Shown one piece after another: positions 22,154 through 34,189 of a stretch of DNA of 64,000 nt. This stretch comes from Echiichthys vipera (lineage: Eukaryota > Chordata > Actinopteri > Perciformes > Trachinidae), in the NCBI GenBank assembly GCA_963691815.1, contig OY829650.1:30473695-30537694 (forward strand). Reading direction: 5' to 3'. A model generated the notes under the pieces. That model saw nothing but the letters and a program-made list of their open reading frames with translations, was not told where the DNA came from and did not search any database. How positions within the stretch are numbered: the first letter of the stretch is position 1; the number at the start of each line of letters is the position of its first letter. The position numbers and the translations under genes are program-made.

Positions 22154-23488
22154 CAGGGGTGACAGTAAGTTGGTACTGGCCGGTACGGCGTACCACTAAA
22201 AGGTTTTTGAGGGGGTGCGCCATACCAGAAAGAAAAATGAATTGTCTCTGAAAAAAATGTTCATTCAGCATGACTACACACATTTATTGATCTCAATGAC
22301 AAAGTTCACCTATGTATACAGCAATGTTTAGAATGCATTTTCGGCTGTTTTCCTCTTTATCTGTAATGTTGAATCGAACCACGGGGGCAGCCATCTTGCC
22401 ATTCTGTTGACAAAAAGCAGCTACCTTATTGGTGTAGCACGATCATGTGTCAAACTGTGCCACCACCTGCGGCCAAAAGATTATTACTCTCTGAAGAAAC
22501 TAGTTCTGCATAAAACATACACACATAATCGACTGGAATTTCAACGAAAAACTTTTTTTTGGTGGCTTAGCATGACTCGTTCTTTTATGAACTAGGGATT
22601 GTTTAGATAGAAGACTGCAGGGCAGAAATCCTTTTCTAAAATACTTTTCGTGGTTCACCTTGCAGCCTAAGAGGGATATTCAAATCATGATTCAAATAGA
22701 TCTATTTGATAAGATAAGGAAGAGGAAAATATAAAAAATAATAAACAATATTAATGATATGTTTCAGAGAATAGACCGCAGCAATGATGAAACAGAAAAC
22801 GTACCCGGTAGAGTTCGCAGAACAATACCCATGGAAGATGAAAAGTCAAGATCGTTTCAGCGGTTCAGTCAAAATGATGTGTTTGCAATATATTTGTAAT
22901 CAAAAACTGAAATGGGGGATTATAGAGAGATACTAGTTTGATAAAAGGTACTAGAGTGATAAGCAGTGGTGGATTAAGGTGGTCATAGGCCCCTAAGCTA
23001 CTGTTTATTAATCATGCTTTATCAGAAAAAAAAACCCAGCTAGAACAGAAGAAGAGTCTGTAACCTTGAAAAATCCTGTCAATTTAGGATTTTTTTTCCA
23101 TAGATCTTGGTCCCACTGTTCTTTCAGTCGTTGTGCTTCTCTTCTTCGTGCACTGACATTTTGCCTCTTTACCCTCTAGAAACAGTGAGTGACGTATCAT
23201 TTGACAACAAAACTGACCTGACTGAACCCGGTCACATGATGGCAGCTGATTGGATAAATGTGTCACATATCTATCCAATCAGTGACTTTATTTTTCTTTT
23301 AATGTTTCTTAGGGTCCTAATTGGAGGCAACTATTTTTTCCCAGTGTAGTGATTTAAAAAAAAAAATTAAAATAGTCTGGCCAATCCGAGGCCCTTGCAC
23401 ACCTGAAGTGTATTTTTCTGTGCACTGCGCGTGAACTAAGGGTCAATATGATAGTACCAGCACGAAATAAAAACTACTTTCACCCCTG
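22154..23488. mobile_element. Non-autonomous hAT element
   Basis: Ends CAGGGGTGACAGTA and, mirrored, CAGGGGTGAAAGTA. Outside are TCTTTAGG (22146-22153) and TCTATAGG (23489-23496), an 8-bp target duplication with one mismatch. The 1,335-bp interior has only short frames and no transposase domain. CAGGG termini and 8-bp duplication are typical of hAT. Confidence 0.88.
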
Positions 23489-23678
23489 TCTATAGGAGGA
23501 GGGAATGGAAGTTGCACCTGTACTTCAGAAACAGTGCAAACCGCTCTGCTTCTCTGAAAGCCGCTGCAGACGTTTTCGGAGTGTGAACGGAAAGTGAAGT
23601 CATGACTCTAATAAATATGTGAATGCTTGCTTTTATATAATTTTTTTGAAATCAGCTATTTTTTCTGTCATTGACTAG

Positions 23679-23920
23679 CAAGTGAAGGACACACGATGGC
23701 TCTCACAACATGGAACCGTAAAAAACCTCCTAAGAAACAGAACTACTTTACTCTGTGCCTTGGCAGACAAGGTAGAGACCCGCAAATGTCCTACTGCTAA
23801 GGGACTGTATTCATTCCTTTCCACCTATCGCTTCACCTGCAAGCTGATGTGCTCCCTCACCTGTCATGCCTCCCTAAGCTCTTCCAAAAGGAGGATGTTA
23901 TCAAAGAGGAGGTAACTTAA
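23679..23920 (+). pseudogene. hAT-transposase-like (ZNF862-type) fragment
   Basis: The 77-codon frame contains DTRWLSQHGTVKNLLRNR, then ALADKVETRKCPTAKGLYSFLSTYRF. This resembles the RW(L)S block of hAT-derived proteins such as fish ZNF862-like multicopy proteins. The similarity drifts out of frame near 23830-23910 (CSLTCHASLSS, then KRRML). Upstream and downstream domains are missing. It is a short relic, directly followed by a hAT MITE inserted at 23933. Confidence 0.55.
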
Positions 23921-23932
23921 ATAACTCACTAC

Positions 23933-24729
23933 CAGGGCATGAAATTCGCACCTGCCCACACGCCAAATGCGGGTAACTTTTGTGATTGGCGGGTGAAACT
24001 GTCAATCCACGTTGGAGTGTAGCCAATAAGGTTGCCTATTGTTGCAAAGCAAGCCCCACCGTTTTCTTGGCCTTTCAAAATAAAAAAAGAGAAGAAGGAG
24101 AAAAATAAGAGATGTGGCGGAATATTGCTGGCGTAAAGAGGCCGCTGGCTGCAACAGAACAAAAAGAGGATGAGGAGGACGATTACATTTTTTTTTAAAA
24201 AGACGTTTTAATACAAAGTGGAAAGTGGAAAGGGACGGCAAGGTTCACGACTGGCTTGTGTACGACGCCACAACAGAGGAGATGCACTGTGGGGATTACC
24301 TTGTGTTTGGAGAGTGGAAGAAGCAGAGGGGAGGGTCTGCTGCTCCTCCTCTTTAAGGCCTGTGTGTGTGTGTAAAATGAAAAAGAAAATAGAGTGAAAA
24401 TTGAATTTCCTCATTTGCGGGACAAATAAAGGAATTCTTCTTCTTCTAAGACTATCAGTGAGATGATTGGCTGTTTTTATTTCTGTTACTTTTTATTCTA
24501 AATGCTGCTACACCATCTCAGACACAGCTGGAAGTCATTATTTAGGTGTAGTCATTAATGAGATTAAGTTGGTTAATAACTCAGCTGCACTTTCATGAGG
24601 ATTCTGTACAAGTTCAAGAACCATTCTTATGCATTTTCTGAGTCGTTTACCCTTATTGAGGCAAAACAAAAATTCGGCTGGTAAAAAACCACAGTGGCTG
24701 GTGGCCAAAAAAGTAAACTTCAGGCCCTG
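23933..24729. mobile_element. Non-autonomous hAT element
   Basis: Ends CAGGGCATGAAATT and, mirrored, CAGGGCCTGAAGTT. The 8-bp sequence CTCACTAC is repeated exactly on both sides (23925-23932 and 24730-24737). 797 bp long, no transposase frame. Confidence 0.93.
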
Positions 24730-24737
24730 CTCACTAC

Positions 24738-25734
24738 TCACTATGTATAATCTTCATATTTATTTTGCACAAACATAGGGTACCACAATAAATCTTTTCA
24801 TGTGAGTCAAAATGCTTATTTTCCCATGTCCCTGTCATCCCGGCCTTAATAAAGGGCATAAAAAAATTCTGGTGGTCATCAACCTGGCTTGGACTCGAGT
24901 AAGTTGACCCAAAAATTGTATGATCCTTCAGGACTGGGGGCATTCTGCATCTCTGCTGAACAGGAGAGAGGAAGAAGAGGGACTGATGCAGGAGACAGAC
25001 AGCAGTAATGGCAAATATTTAAATCACAGGTATGATTATGTTGTTTTAGGCTGACTTTATAGATATAACTTCAGTTTATGATCAGGTGATGGATCCATAT
25101 TTGAATGGCCTAATAGCCCATCAAAGACTATTGGAGTCGGGCTGCATTTGGGATCCTCGGTCCACAAGCAGCTACACTCCCTGACGACACTGCACACACA
25201 AAACTGAGGATACTGGGGGAAAAGTTTTGTCCCTGTGTCACTTTTGGCACAGTCATTGAAGAATGGGCCTTATCCATATGTCTATGTTTTATGCCTCTTT
25301 TCAGAACAAGGCACAGCTGGCCATACTGTCTGAACTGTCCTCAATGTGAGGAGTTTGGTGTCCTGTACCCAACTATGAGCCTGCTGGCTTCAATTGCCCC
25401 AATTGTCCCGGTCAGCAGTGTAAACTGTGGGAGGGACTTCCCAGCCCCTGCTTTAAACTTTCACTTTAATTTAATTTAATTTCAGTTAATATATTTGGAG
25501 GTCAAGACAAACATCCGCATGCAGGCTGCAAGGAGACCATCTTGCATCCCGTGCGGATCTAGATAAATGGGCCAGATGTTTCTGACTTTCCATATCAAGA
25601 GGCTCTGGAAATGTTCTTCCACAAGCCCGGAAAGATCCACTGCAGTGATAAAAGCTGCACACTTTGTGGATAATTATTGTTCAGTTGTTGTACTGTTAAC
25701 TTACTTAATAGGAACACACACACCATGATTCCTT
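24738..25734. other. Unassigned stretch with a weak coding-like patch
   Basis: At about 25285-25670 two patches read in a codon-like manner on the plus strand: a Cys-rich stretch and, after one stop, a segment ending CSDKSCTLCG. They may be pseudogene exons, but I cannot assign a family. The rest shows nothing. Confidence 0.25.
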
Positions 25735-25888
25735 GAAACCCCATAGAGAATCTCTGGAAAATCCTTGGCAACAAAGTAATGTCTAAGAAACCTACTACAG
25801 TTACCTAACTGTGGAATAGACTGATGCATAATGGAAGCAGATCAAACCAGAGCAGTGTGAGAAACTAGTGATGTCCTGTGGGTGCATT
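25735..25888 (+). pseudogene. 3' fragment of a Tc1-type transposase
   Basis: Nearly the same as the reverse complement of about 29270-29425, in the larger Tc1 element. It encodes the C-terminal part (ENLWKILGNKVMSKKP) and stops abruptly after the TGTCCTGTGGGTGC stretch. Truncated at both ends, no terminal repeats. Confidence 0.75.
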
Positions 25889-26439
25889 ATTATGAATTAA
25901 TTAAACATTGATCAAGAAACTGCATTTACGGTGGATCAGTCACATCTGGCTGATACCTGATCTGCTAAATAAGGTCAATATTGGCCATGTTACCGATCCA
26001 GCATCCTCTATAAACTTCCTCTGGCAAGTTTCTAACTACAGTTTATTTCTGTTTTGCTCACCATGGTAGGAAGTCCGGCTGCTCTGTGAATAGAAATGGT
26101 GGCAGACTTGCATATTATGCTGGGTGGTATGATAGAAGCAGGGATTTGTGTCGCGTTTCTGTCTTTGTCCCGTCTTGTTTATCGTTCAGCTTACAAACCT
26201 CTTCATTGACTTTCTCTGAAGAAAGAGGTATTTACATTATATTTGCTAACAAGGAGTTAGGGCTCCATGGATAATTACATACAGCACCAGGGATATGCTT
26301 TGGCTGATATCAGGCAGAATAATCAATTAGTTGCACTCAAATTCCATCTTTAGTCTGATATTGCCTAGTTCTAACTGATATCCATAGGGGAGGGGGAGTC
26401 AATTTGCCCTAACCAAACAAAAGAAACATCTAGTCTGAG
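25889..26439. other. Unassigned non-coding stretch
   Basis: No gene or repeat recognised; only a 62-codon frame at 26086-26274. Confidence 0.3.
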
Positions 26440-26650
26440 CCGGGTTACTTCAGGTTTTAGCTCTCTGCTAACTAAAAACCAGGCTGAAGCTCAGAGGTGA
26501 TCGAGCTCCTAAACTGTGGAATGAGTTACCTTTGAACATCAGGCAGAACATCACCTGTTTTTAAATATTATCTTAGAACGCACCTCTTTTCTTTGACTTT
26601 TGACACTGCATGAGAGTTTTATTGTTTTTTGTATTGCTTTTATTGCACAA
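26440..26650 (+). pseudogene. C-terminal scrap of a LINE ORF2
   Basis: Reads RGDRAPKLWNELPLNIRQ (26493 onward) before a stop at about 26563. This is the conserved C-terminal block found in several fish LINEs (L2/CR1/Rex type). After a frame change, sequence resembling the usual end continues briefly. Strongly 5'-truncated, as is common for LINE copies. Confidence 0.55.
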
Positions 26651-27654
26651 TGCGAATAGGCGGCCGCGATAACAAATTTTGCTGGGCGAATAATTTCCCC
26701 TTTCAAAGATCAATATATGTTTATTTCTAAAGAATATTTAACATAAAAACTGGAATACATTTTAAATATCCAAATAAAACTGACTCTCAATGTATTTTAA
26801 TATGCACTTGAATAAAGACAAACACGACCGAAACAATAAATAAGTTTGATGTTAACTAAATTGCACTTAAAAAATATAAACATTAGGCTCAGACATAAAG
26901 AGTGATACATTCCTTAACAGGCAAAACTGCCAGGTAGGACCTTTGTAAACAGCTCACTGTCAGAGTATTAGAGTGTTGAAGTAGCAACCTAAGTTGTGTC
27001 TGGACATTCCGTGTTTTATTACATTTACAAACCTGCAGAACCAACTGTGTTAAAGCACAACGTGCACCCAGTGAAGCTGGTGTGTGTATGTAGCAGCTAA
27101 AACACCTGCTGCACCCTGCCTACGTACACTGAGCATCCGTTCTTGTTTAACTGTTAGAAGATGTCATGCAGGGTCAAAGTCAATAAAATTGAAATAAAAA
27201 ATCACACAACTGGAACAATAAATAAAATAGATGTAAGGTGGGGATCCAGGTTTGTTGTATTGGCGTGTTTAGTTGCTATTGTTTGCGAACAAATGCAACA
27301 TACCAGCGCATTCAGGTGAAGTGGTTCACCGCAGTCATTCTGTTTGAAATCAAAGTGTTCCCACACGACAGCCGTTGCCTTTGGCTTTGAAACCAATTCC
27401 AGCTTTTTAAAACTCCAAATCTCAACTATCGTGTTTGCTTCTCATGGGGCTCTGATGCTGCCCTCTGATTGTAACGCCAGGGGTCCGCCTCCCCACACAG
27501 AGACCGTGTGGCTGACAGGTGACTGACACGACATGTGACCAGGGTTAAGAGGGGTCAGGAGAAACTGATGCACCGGAGTGAAAACTCTTGTCATCCCGTC
27601 TCTCTGATGGAGAAACACGAGGAACAATGGAAACTATCCCGGCTGGCAAAGTTA
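26651..27654. other. Unassigned AT-rich stretch
   Basis: AT-rich from 26690 to 26900, then mixed. No feature supported. Confidence 0.3.
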
Positions 27655-27838
27655 CCGAGCTCATTAAAGGTTATCGTGCGATTAATCTATTTATTGCTTA
27701 TCGCGACAGGCCTAAGTGTGAGTGTTTTTTTATCGGTGTTTTATCTTGATATTGTTCTAATTTTACTCTTTCTTGTACAGTACTTTTGTCAACTGTGTGT
27801 TGTTCTTAAAGTGCTTTATAAATAAAGCTGGACTGGAT
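27655..27838 (+). repeat. LINE/SINE 3' tail-like sequence
   Basis: Ends AAAGTGCTTTATAAATAAAG followed by CTGGACTGGATTGG, the stereotyped end of many fish non-LTR elements with an imperfect short tandem tail. No coding part is attached. Confidence 0.45.
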
Positions 27839-29066
27839 TGGATCAGACTTAAATAGGGGTAAAATAATTCAATCATATTGCTCTTTTAGACTTTCCAAAG
27901 GTTATTTGACTTAATTGATCAGTACTTCTTTCCTTGGAGCATGTGGAGACAGTTTTCAAAGAGGCCTAGTGCAAGTGTTCATCCTTAGTCCTGTAAAGCC
28001 TTCCATACACATGTCCTACTTCATTGCTCCATTGATCCCAGTACTGCTGTGGTTACCAGTGTTGGAGCAGCCCCCAGCAGGACAGCAGAAGAGCCAATAA
28101 AAAGGAGCGCTGCCGTTATCCAACCAGAACCCTGTCATTGAGTGACATTAATGAGGAGAGCAGTTGGACAAATGGGCTCAAACGAAGACAGAAGCTCATT
28201 TTTTCTCATGTGGAAACCTCTGCTACTGGTTTCCTTTTTCTTTCTGCATGGGAGAAGATGTAGCCTCTGCCCCCGGTACCTTGTTTCACCCACACACATT
28301 CTCATCTGCTGCTCCAAACAGAGCGAACAGGCAGGCCTGTATAAACCTTCCTTTCATGAGTGGGATATAGGAGCCAGGAGGCTGCAGGTATGGATCAATT
28401 GAAAGGAAGCTTCTAGACTCTTATTAGCAGCTGGAAAGGAAACCATGTGAAAGAATAGCATACAATTCATGTTCAAACATGATTTTCATCTTTGTACCCA
28501 TCAGACATGAAATACATTGTATTACACAGCGTAAATACTCCATATGTGAATACACTATGTGAATAAATACATTTCTAACCTTAAAGGGGAATATTAGTAT
28601 ATTCCACCTGGACCCTATCTCCTCATGTAATTATGTGTAAGTGACTAATGGCAACAACTTTTTTTGAAACTGGTCCAGTATTGAGCCAGAGTGCTGCAGC
28701 CAGCTCAGAAGCAACTGGATCATGGAAAGATGGAGAAGTTGCTGTGCCGGTCAACACAGTACATAAGCTAATAGCATTAGTCTACCTCCGTTCTGCAGAA
28801 AGTGTCTCCACTCTTGGAACAGGGTTTTTTGTAGTAAAATGGCCTTTGGTGGGATTTCCTCTTTGGCTGGCCGTAGTGTCCCAGTCAAACTGCAAATCCG
28901 TTGGTGTGAAGGTGCAGTGTATCTGGAGTGATTAGGATCCCTTTGTAGCACAACTAGTTACAACTTCTGCCTGTCTGCATCCAAAGGGAACAAGTCGGAA
29001 ATGTCTAAACACAAATCATTGTTTTGGTTAAAATGTTTTAGAAAACCCAAAGCTACAGTAGAGATA
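27839..29066. other. Unassigned non-coding stretch
   Basis: Contains frames of 60-95 codons in several phases with no domain. No repeat recognised. Confidence 0.3.
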
Positions 29067-29224
29067 TACCACTGCTGTACTAGCAGGTTTTTCTTTTTTA
29101 AATAACCAAGGCACTTTAACAAAAACCTTTATTTTGTGAAAAATCAGTGATCAAAATGAGAGAACAGTAACCACTGTGTCAGAAGAGAAGATTACAACAA
29201 TGTTTTCTTCTATAAGATTAAAAA

Positions 29225-30760
29225 AATGAACAGAAACTGTAGAGGCCACAGCTTTGAATGACTTCAGCACATCTGCACCCACAGGACATCACTAGTTTCT
29301 CACACTGCTCTGGTTTGATCTGCGTCCATTATGACCCAGTCTCTTCCACAGTTCACTAACTGTAGTAGGTTTCTTAGACATTACTTTGTTACCAAGGATT
29401 TTCCAGAGATTCTTTATGGGGTTTAGATCTGGACTCTGGACATTTCATTGTTTCAATATTCTTAGGTTTATGGAACTGCTTCACCTGTTTTACAGTGTGA
29501 CAGGGGACATTGTCTTGCATGAAAATTGCAGCTGATTGGGAGACGATTGCAGTGAAGGTATTGCATGTTGCTGAAGGAGGTTCACATAAACATTTGCATT
29601 CACCCTGCCATGTAGCTGTACAAGAGGTCCAACTCCTGCTGCAGAAAACATCCCCCAAACCATGACACTTCCTCCTCCAAATGGAACTGACTCCTTTACA
29701 CACTCTGGTTCAGTCTTTCCCCAGTCCTATGCCCAACATAATATTTCCAACTTACTCTCATCACCGAAGTCATTCTAGACCAGTTCTCCTCTGTCCACAC
29801 AACATGCTCCTCAACAAAGGCAAGTCTAGCGTTTTTATTCTTTCTGCTGATGAGAGGTTTGGTCACTGCAGAGTGGGCTTTCAGTCTGAAAACTCTCAAA
29901 ACGATGAAACACTGTGCGCAGAGACAGATCCTTGCTCTGTTAAGCACTGAACTTGAGACCAACTCCAGCTGTAGAGTTGAACTGATTCCCCATTGAGAGT
30001 CTTCTCATAATCCTGTCCTGTCGTGCACTTGCGTGGACGACCGGCCTTTTTGAGGGCGCACTCACACTGTCCTTCCGCACCGCGACCCGGGCTTTAGGGT
30101 ACTTTTCCCCCGTCCCTCTCCCCCCGTGCCCCAGCCCCGTTTGTACTCACACTGCCTGGGCCTCGGCCAATGCTTCTTGCTGTCCATACATCATCACGCC
30201 GTAACACGTCACACGCATTGATCGCGTGTGTGTGGCTTTGTTTACAAATCTTTCCGTAGACCTCTGAGTTTTTGTGCGTCTTGTCGACTGCTTTTGAATA
30301 TTTTCATCCGACCAAAATCTGCAGTAAACACTCCACCTCCGCATCACACCAACGTGAACCTTTCACCGCCATTGTTGTTGTTGTTAAATGTCTGCGCATA
30401 GTCCGTCGTTCTATTTTCTATGTCCGAACATGCGCAAATACTGCTACCGCCGTAGGGCTCGTGCTCGTGCTTGTACACGGGCGCACGCCGTGGACGGCCC
30501 ACTGTCCGCAGTTATGCGCGGAGCGGGTGCACTCACACTGCTTAAAGGTACTAGGCTTTAGCTGAAAAAACGGTTTTGGCCCGGGACAGAAGGACAGTGT
30601 GAGTGCGCCCTGAGGGACTTAAATTGTCCTTGTTAAGTTTCACTATTCTTGAAATCACAGAGTGTGAATGCCCAACCTCTCTCTGATGGCTGAGAGGGTC
30701 ATCCCTTTGGCCTTCATCTGGACAACCTGCTGTCTCAGGGTTTCAGTCTCCTTAGAGCAC
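29225..30760 (-). pseudogene. Tc1 transposase (frameshifted and interrupted)
   Basis: On the minus strand, from 30760: an N-terminal helix-turn-helix part, then the nested insert (30054-30610), then KPLISRKNKNARLAF and VVWTEENWS near 29830-29870. It continues with a GGGSVMVWGMFSA block, then MQDNVPCHT with the second catalytic Asp (about 29500-29525), and the C-terminal ENPW region. Frames change at least twice (for example near 29700). The enzyme would cut and paste the element by DDE chemistry at TA sites. Confidence 0.82.
30054..30610. mobile_element. Non-autonomous element nested in Tc1, TGA duplication
   Basis: Ends GGGCGCACTCACACTGTCC, mirrored at the right end. TGA occurs directly outside both ends (30051-30053 and 30611-30613). 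Without the insert and one TGA the Tc1 sequence is continuous, so the 3-bp duplication is real. A 3-bp TNA-type target fits PIF/Harbinger. GC-rich with several CpG, unlike its surroundings, consistent with recent arrival. No transposase frame. Confidence 0.82.
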
Positions 30761-30887
30761 CTTCCATCTTGTAAAGTAACCAGGAGAGCTGCAGGTAAAT
30801 AGGGTGTGTCTTTATTGTTCACAAAATAAAGGTTTTTGTTGAAGTCCCTTGGTTATTTAAAAACAACATGCTAGTACAGCAGGGCTA

Positions 30888-32392
30888 TAGCCACAGCTGA
30901 TAGTCTATCAAACTATGGACAATAAAAAAAAATAGTATTTTATAACAAACCAAGTATTTATTAGTTGTCTAATTTAGATTTCCATTGTATGCCTCCTAAA
31001 TATATATATCACACGGGACTCTATTAGCTCCAAAAGCCTTTTACACACATCACAAAGATGTGCTTGAGTCAAGTTTCGGCACAAAACCGACAACCAAAAA
31101 TTCTAATGCTGAAATGAAGATCTACAATGGTTTATTTGCCCTGACTAAGTTCATGTAACATTTTAACAACAATCCTTGTCGAAGTAGACGGTAGTTGTCG
31201 CTCAGACGTCTTTTAATCATAGAAAGGTGTTTATCCTTGGATGGTGTTAGTATATGTTTTTGGTGTGGGGGTAATAGGTCGTCACCTTTTTCACACCCTT
31301 AAGGAGTTTGTATCCCTGAAAATAAGTTATGGTTATTGCCGCACTGTTTTTTTGGTCAATTTCCTATATTTGGTCCCATGAACCCACGTTTGTAAGGCAG
31401 ACCAGAGTTTGCTTGTTTGGACCGCACCAGAGTTTGATGGAGCTATCACACATCTGCGGAAACAAAGCAGGCTTTGCTTAAAGGGGACCGAACAGCTCAG
31501 GTGTGAAAGCGACCTCAATAACAACCTGACCCAGTCAGTGGCAAAATCAAATACTATTAATGGATTTACAGTCATTTTTGCCCAGCTTGATTACATTGCA
31601 GCCCAATTCACTTTGGCCAAACGGCAGCTCTCTTGCGCAATACTGGACATATTAAAAAAAATGTTGTTGCTCAGCACAAAAAATGGGTCCAGTTTTAACA
31701 CTGTGTTGAACAGAAGGTCTAGGTTGAAAAATACCAAAATGTAACTTTAACAAGGTGATTGATCATATGGCCTAATGAAAACACTTGTTCCCTCTTTGCT
31801 GAGTATTCATCTGTGTGTCTGTTGAGACATTCCGTCTCTAGATGGAAACAAGCTGCCATGTTAGTGACACTGCTGACAGAGGTTGGTCGGCCAGTGGAGC
31901 TCGTCACTGCCGGTTATACTTGTTTGGATGTATTGGAAATTGGGAACTTCCAACTTCTGAGACAGGGTTGTAGTAAGGGCAGAAGTGTAATAGGAACAAA
32001 GTCAACACACATAGTGACCATGAACATGACAACTAGAAACATCTTATCTCAATTCTTTAAGAAGAACTACGTAAATTATAAAAAAAAATGCTCTTTCTCC
32101 AACATGCAATATAATGTTTTTTGTAAAAACTAATTTTCTGCTTAAACTTAGTTGTCACATACTATGCAGCCACAAAGCCACACCTCCAACAGTTGCAGGT
32201 CCCTTGCTCCTCTGTTGCATTTTTTAAATATGCTGGAGAGAGTTCTAGCAGAATTTAAGGGAACAAGCTCTTTAGTTATTGTTGGTATTTTTTGTTTTCT
32301 TTTTGTTTTGTTTTTATTCTGTGAAGCAGTTTGTGTTCCCTTTAAAGTGAAATTCTAAGCTATCACATTGAGTTGAATCTATTAAGACGTCT
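30888..32392. other. Unassigned non-coding stretch
   Basis: A 111-codon frame at 31409-31744 and a 124-codon frame at 31759-32133 show no domain. Around 31370-31510 the sequence has a MITE-like feel (TTTGGTCC...GGACCGCACC), but no ends could be paired. Confidence 0.3.
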
Positions 32393-32595
32393 TTTTTATC
32401 CACTACTACTGCTCCAAATAACACCAAACCTCTGCAATAGCGGGATAAGTCCCTACACATTAACCGAAGCACCACCAACGTAGTTAGTGACCCCAGAGTG
32501 TATTAAAAGAGTGTTTTGAAAGTCTTATCTTCTGGTCCCGGTACCAGCTGCTTCATTCAAGTCAATTACAAATACAATCCAAAAGCAAGGAGCCC
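32393..32595 (-). repeat. Unclassified dispersed repeat, copy 1
   Basis: Reverse complement closely matches 60795-60995 over about 200 bp; shared stretches include TTTGGTGTTATTTGGAGCAG, TTTCAAAACACTCTTTTAAT and AATTGACTTGAATG. No terminal repeats, coding capacity or target duplication seen. Confidence 0.75.
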
Positions 32596-32737
32596 ATTGA
32601 TGATTTATTCCAGCAAAACACGTAAATGTTGTGGTTTGTGGCAGTTTGGTGAAATATAAATTAATAATAGATGGTAAAAGGTTTAGAAAAGTCCCGTACA
32701 GATTTTCCTGCAGCACTGAAACGCAGGGGTCAGGGGG

Positions 32738-32870
32738 CTTTTGTGTGTTGTTGGTTTTGAAAGACTTCCCTACCTACGTACCAGTTCCTCTCATAGTCAA
32801 GTCCTTTAAAGTCGATTACCAAATGTAATCCAAAAGGAAGGAGGTCATTGATGCTTCGTTTAATGTGTAG
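32738..32870 (-). repeat. Unclassified dispersed repeat, copy 3 (partial)
   Basis: Shares TAATCCAAAAG with nearby sequence and the TTTAATGTGTAGGGA segment with the two better copies at 32393 and 60795. Same orientation as the 32393 copy, so the two may be an old tandem pair. Confidence 0.5.
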
Positions 32871-33537
32871 GGATAACTGCCTACAGTTTCCAGTTACAGC
32901 ACCCATCTGTCACTCAAAGCTGAACACCCTTCACTATGCATAACTTTAAGCCTTAATACAATTCTAATTATCATTGGTAAAACGTCACCCTACAGTTCCC
33001 ATGATTAGTGAAATAACCTATGGAGACCAAAACGTTTTGTCACTACCAGGTGGTAAACATGTTTATTTCTGCTGTGAAGTTTGCCATTTTAATATTGGAT
33101 TCATCCTCAAGTGGCTATTTAAAAAAATGACAGTTTTTTTTTACATTGGTGCATTGGCTTTATTTTTCAAACCCAGAGGTTCCCTCTTGGAGAGAACACA
33201 GCAAAATTGACACAGAATACAGGAAGTAGGTCTGTATATTATATTGTTTTTAGGACCAACATTTGTTAACTTGTGATAAATAAGATGATTACGTTGTGAT
33301 CATTTGAAAATGGTTTGACGTGAAATATGACTTTGTTATTATGGGCTAATGTTTATTGCAATCACTGGTCTGAAACCAATAAGAAGCACCATTAAACCAG
33401 TTTTATATCTATAAGGCAGCCAATTGAGTGATTTAGGGGGCTGTCCATTTTTCATGACTGGGTTTGCTCAAGGATTGCTTAGTGTCTGCCTACCATGTAC
33501 TTTTGGAAGACAGATCAGCTGCCACCTCTGTGTGAAT
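32871..33537. other. Unassigned non-coding stretch
   Basis: No gene or repeat recognised. Confidence 0.3.
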
Positions 33538-34189
33538 CAGTGGCGGCTGCTGGTCTTTCAAGGAGGGGAAGCTCATTTTTCCAGCCTACATCATAAATGT
33601 GTGTTGTTGTGTGTGTATTTATATGTAAAATCTAACCTTCGTTCCTTTTCAAGAAAATGATCTGTGACTTGAGGACTAGAGAAGACCAGTGTCCTCTCAA
33701 TGGCTAGCAGAGCGAGGCTACTGTGAAGTGTGACCGCCTGTGAGTGTGAGTGTGAGTGACGGGGGGAGAAGCTCCGCAGCTGCTGCTGCTCGTTGGGGAA
33801 AGAAACCGCAGAGTGACAGAACAGAGTTGCCAAACACAACGCTAGTCGTTTTTAACAAAGACAAAGTATCTGGGGATCGGTAAAGTCTCCGGATCGGTTT
33901 AGAACAACCGAATGAAAAACTTGGAAAATTATCCGGTGGATGTTTATTCTTCAAGATCGCTGATTCGCTTTTAATCAAAAAAGGATTCCGCCTCAGAGAG
34001 CTCATCCAATCATCATGCAGAAGCCGAGCGTCCGGGCCAGCCCACTGTCCCATAGACCCCCAGAGACGCTGAGCGTCCGATGGGCGGGACAAAGCCCAGC
34101 ATTTATCCAATGAGCGTCTAGTTTGGCTGCAGTGGAACAACCCACTCTACGCTTCCCCTTTGAAGTCAGTAGAAGCTGAGCGTCCGACT
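33538..34189. mobile_element. Possible hAT-like MITE
   Basis: Left end CAGTGGCGGCTGCTGG with GGGGAAGC about 20 bp further in. The right end carries GCTTCCCCTTTGAAG and, at the tip, GTCCGACTG, giving a weak inverted match. No target duplication. Four GAGCGTC motifs lie in the right part (34027-34186). Confidence 0.35.

Larger units (their letters stand above)
29069..30885 (-). mobile_element. Tc1-like DNA transposon (decayed, with nested insert)
   Basis: Inverted ends pair over about 70 bp: CTGCTGTACTAGCA, then AAATAACCAAG and AACAAAAACCTTTATTTTGTG, on both sides. TA dinucleotides at 29067-29068 and 30886-30887 fit the Tc1 target, though the exact tip is uncertain by about 11 bp because an inner TA (29078, 30875) is also symmetric. 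The minus-strand transposase is split by an insertion at 30054-30610. Confidence 0.85.

Noticed and set aside
25285..25670. Cys-rich coding-like patches as exons of a host gene
   Set aside because: Contains stops, no clear splice pattern, and I cannot match it to a family. It is left as an unassigned stretch.
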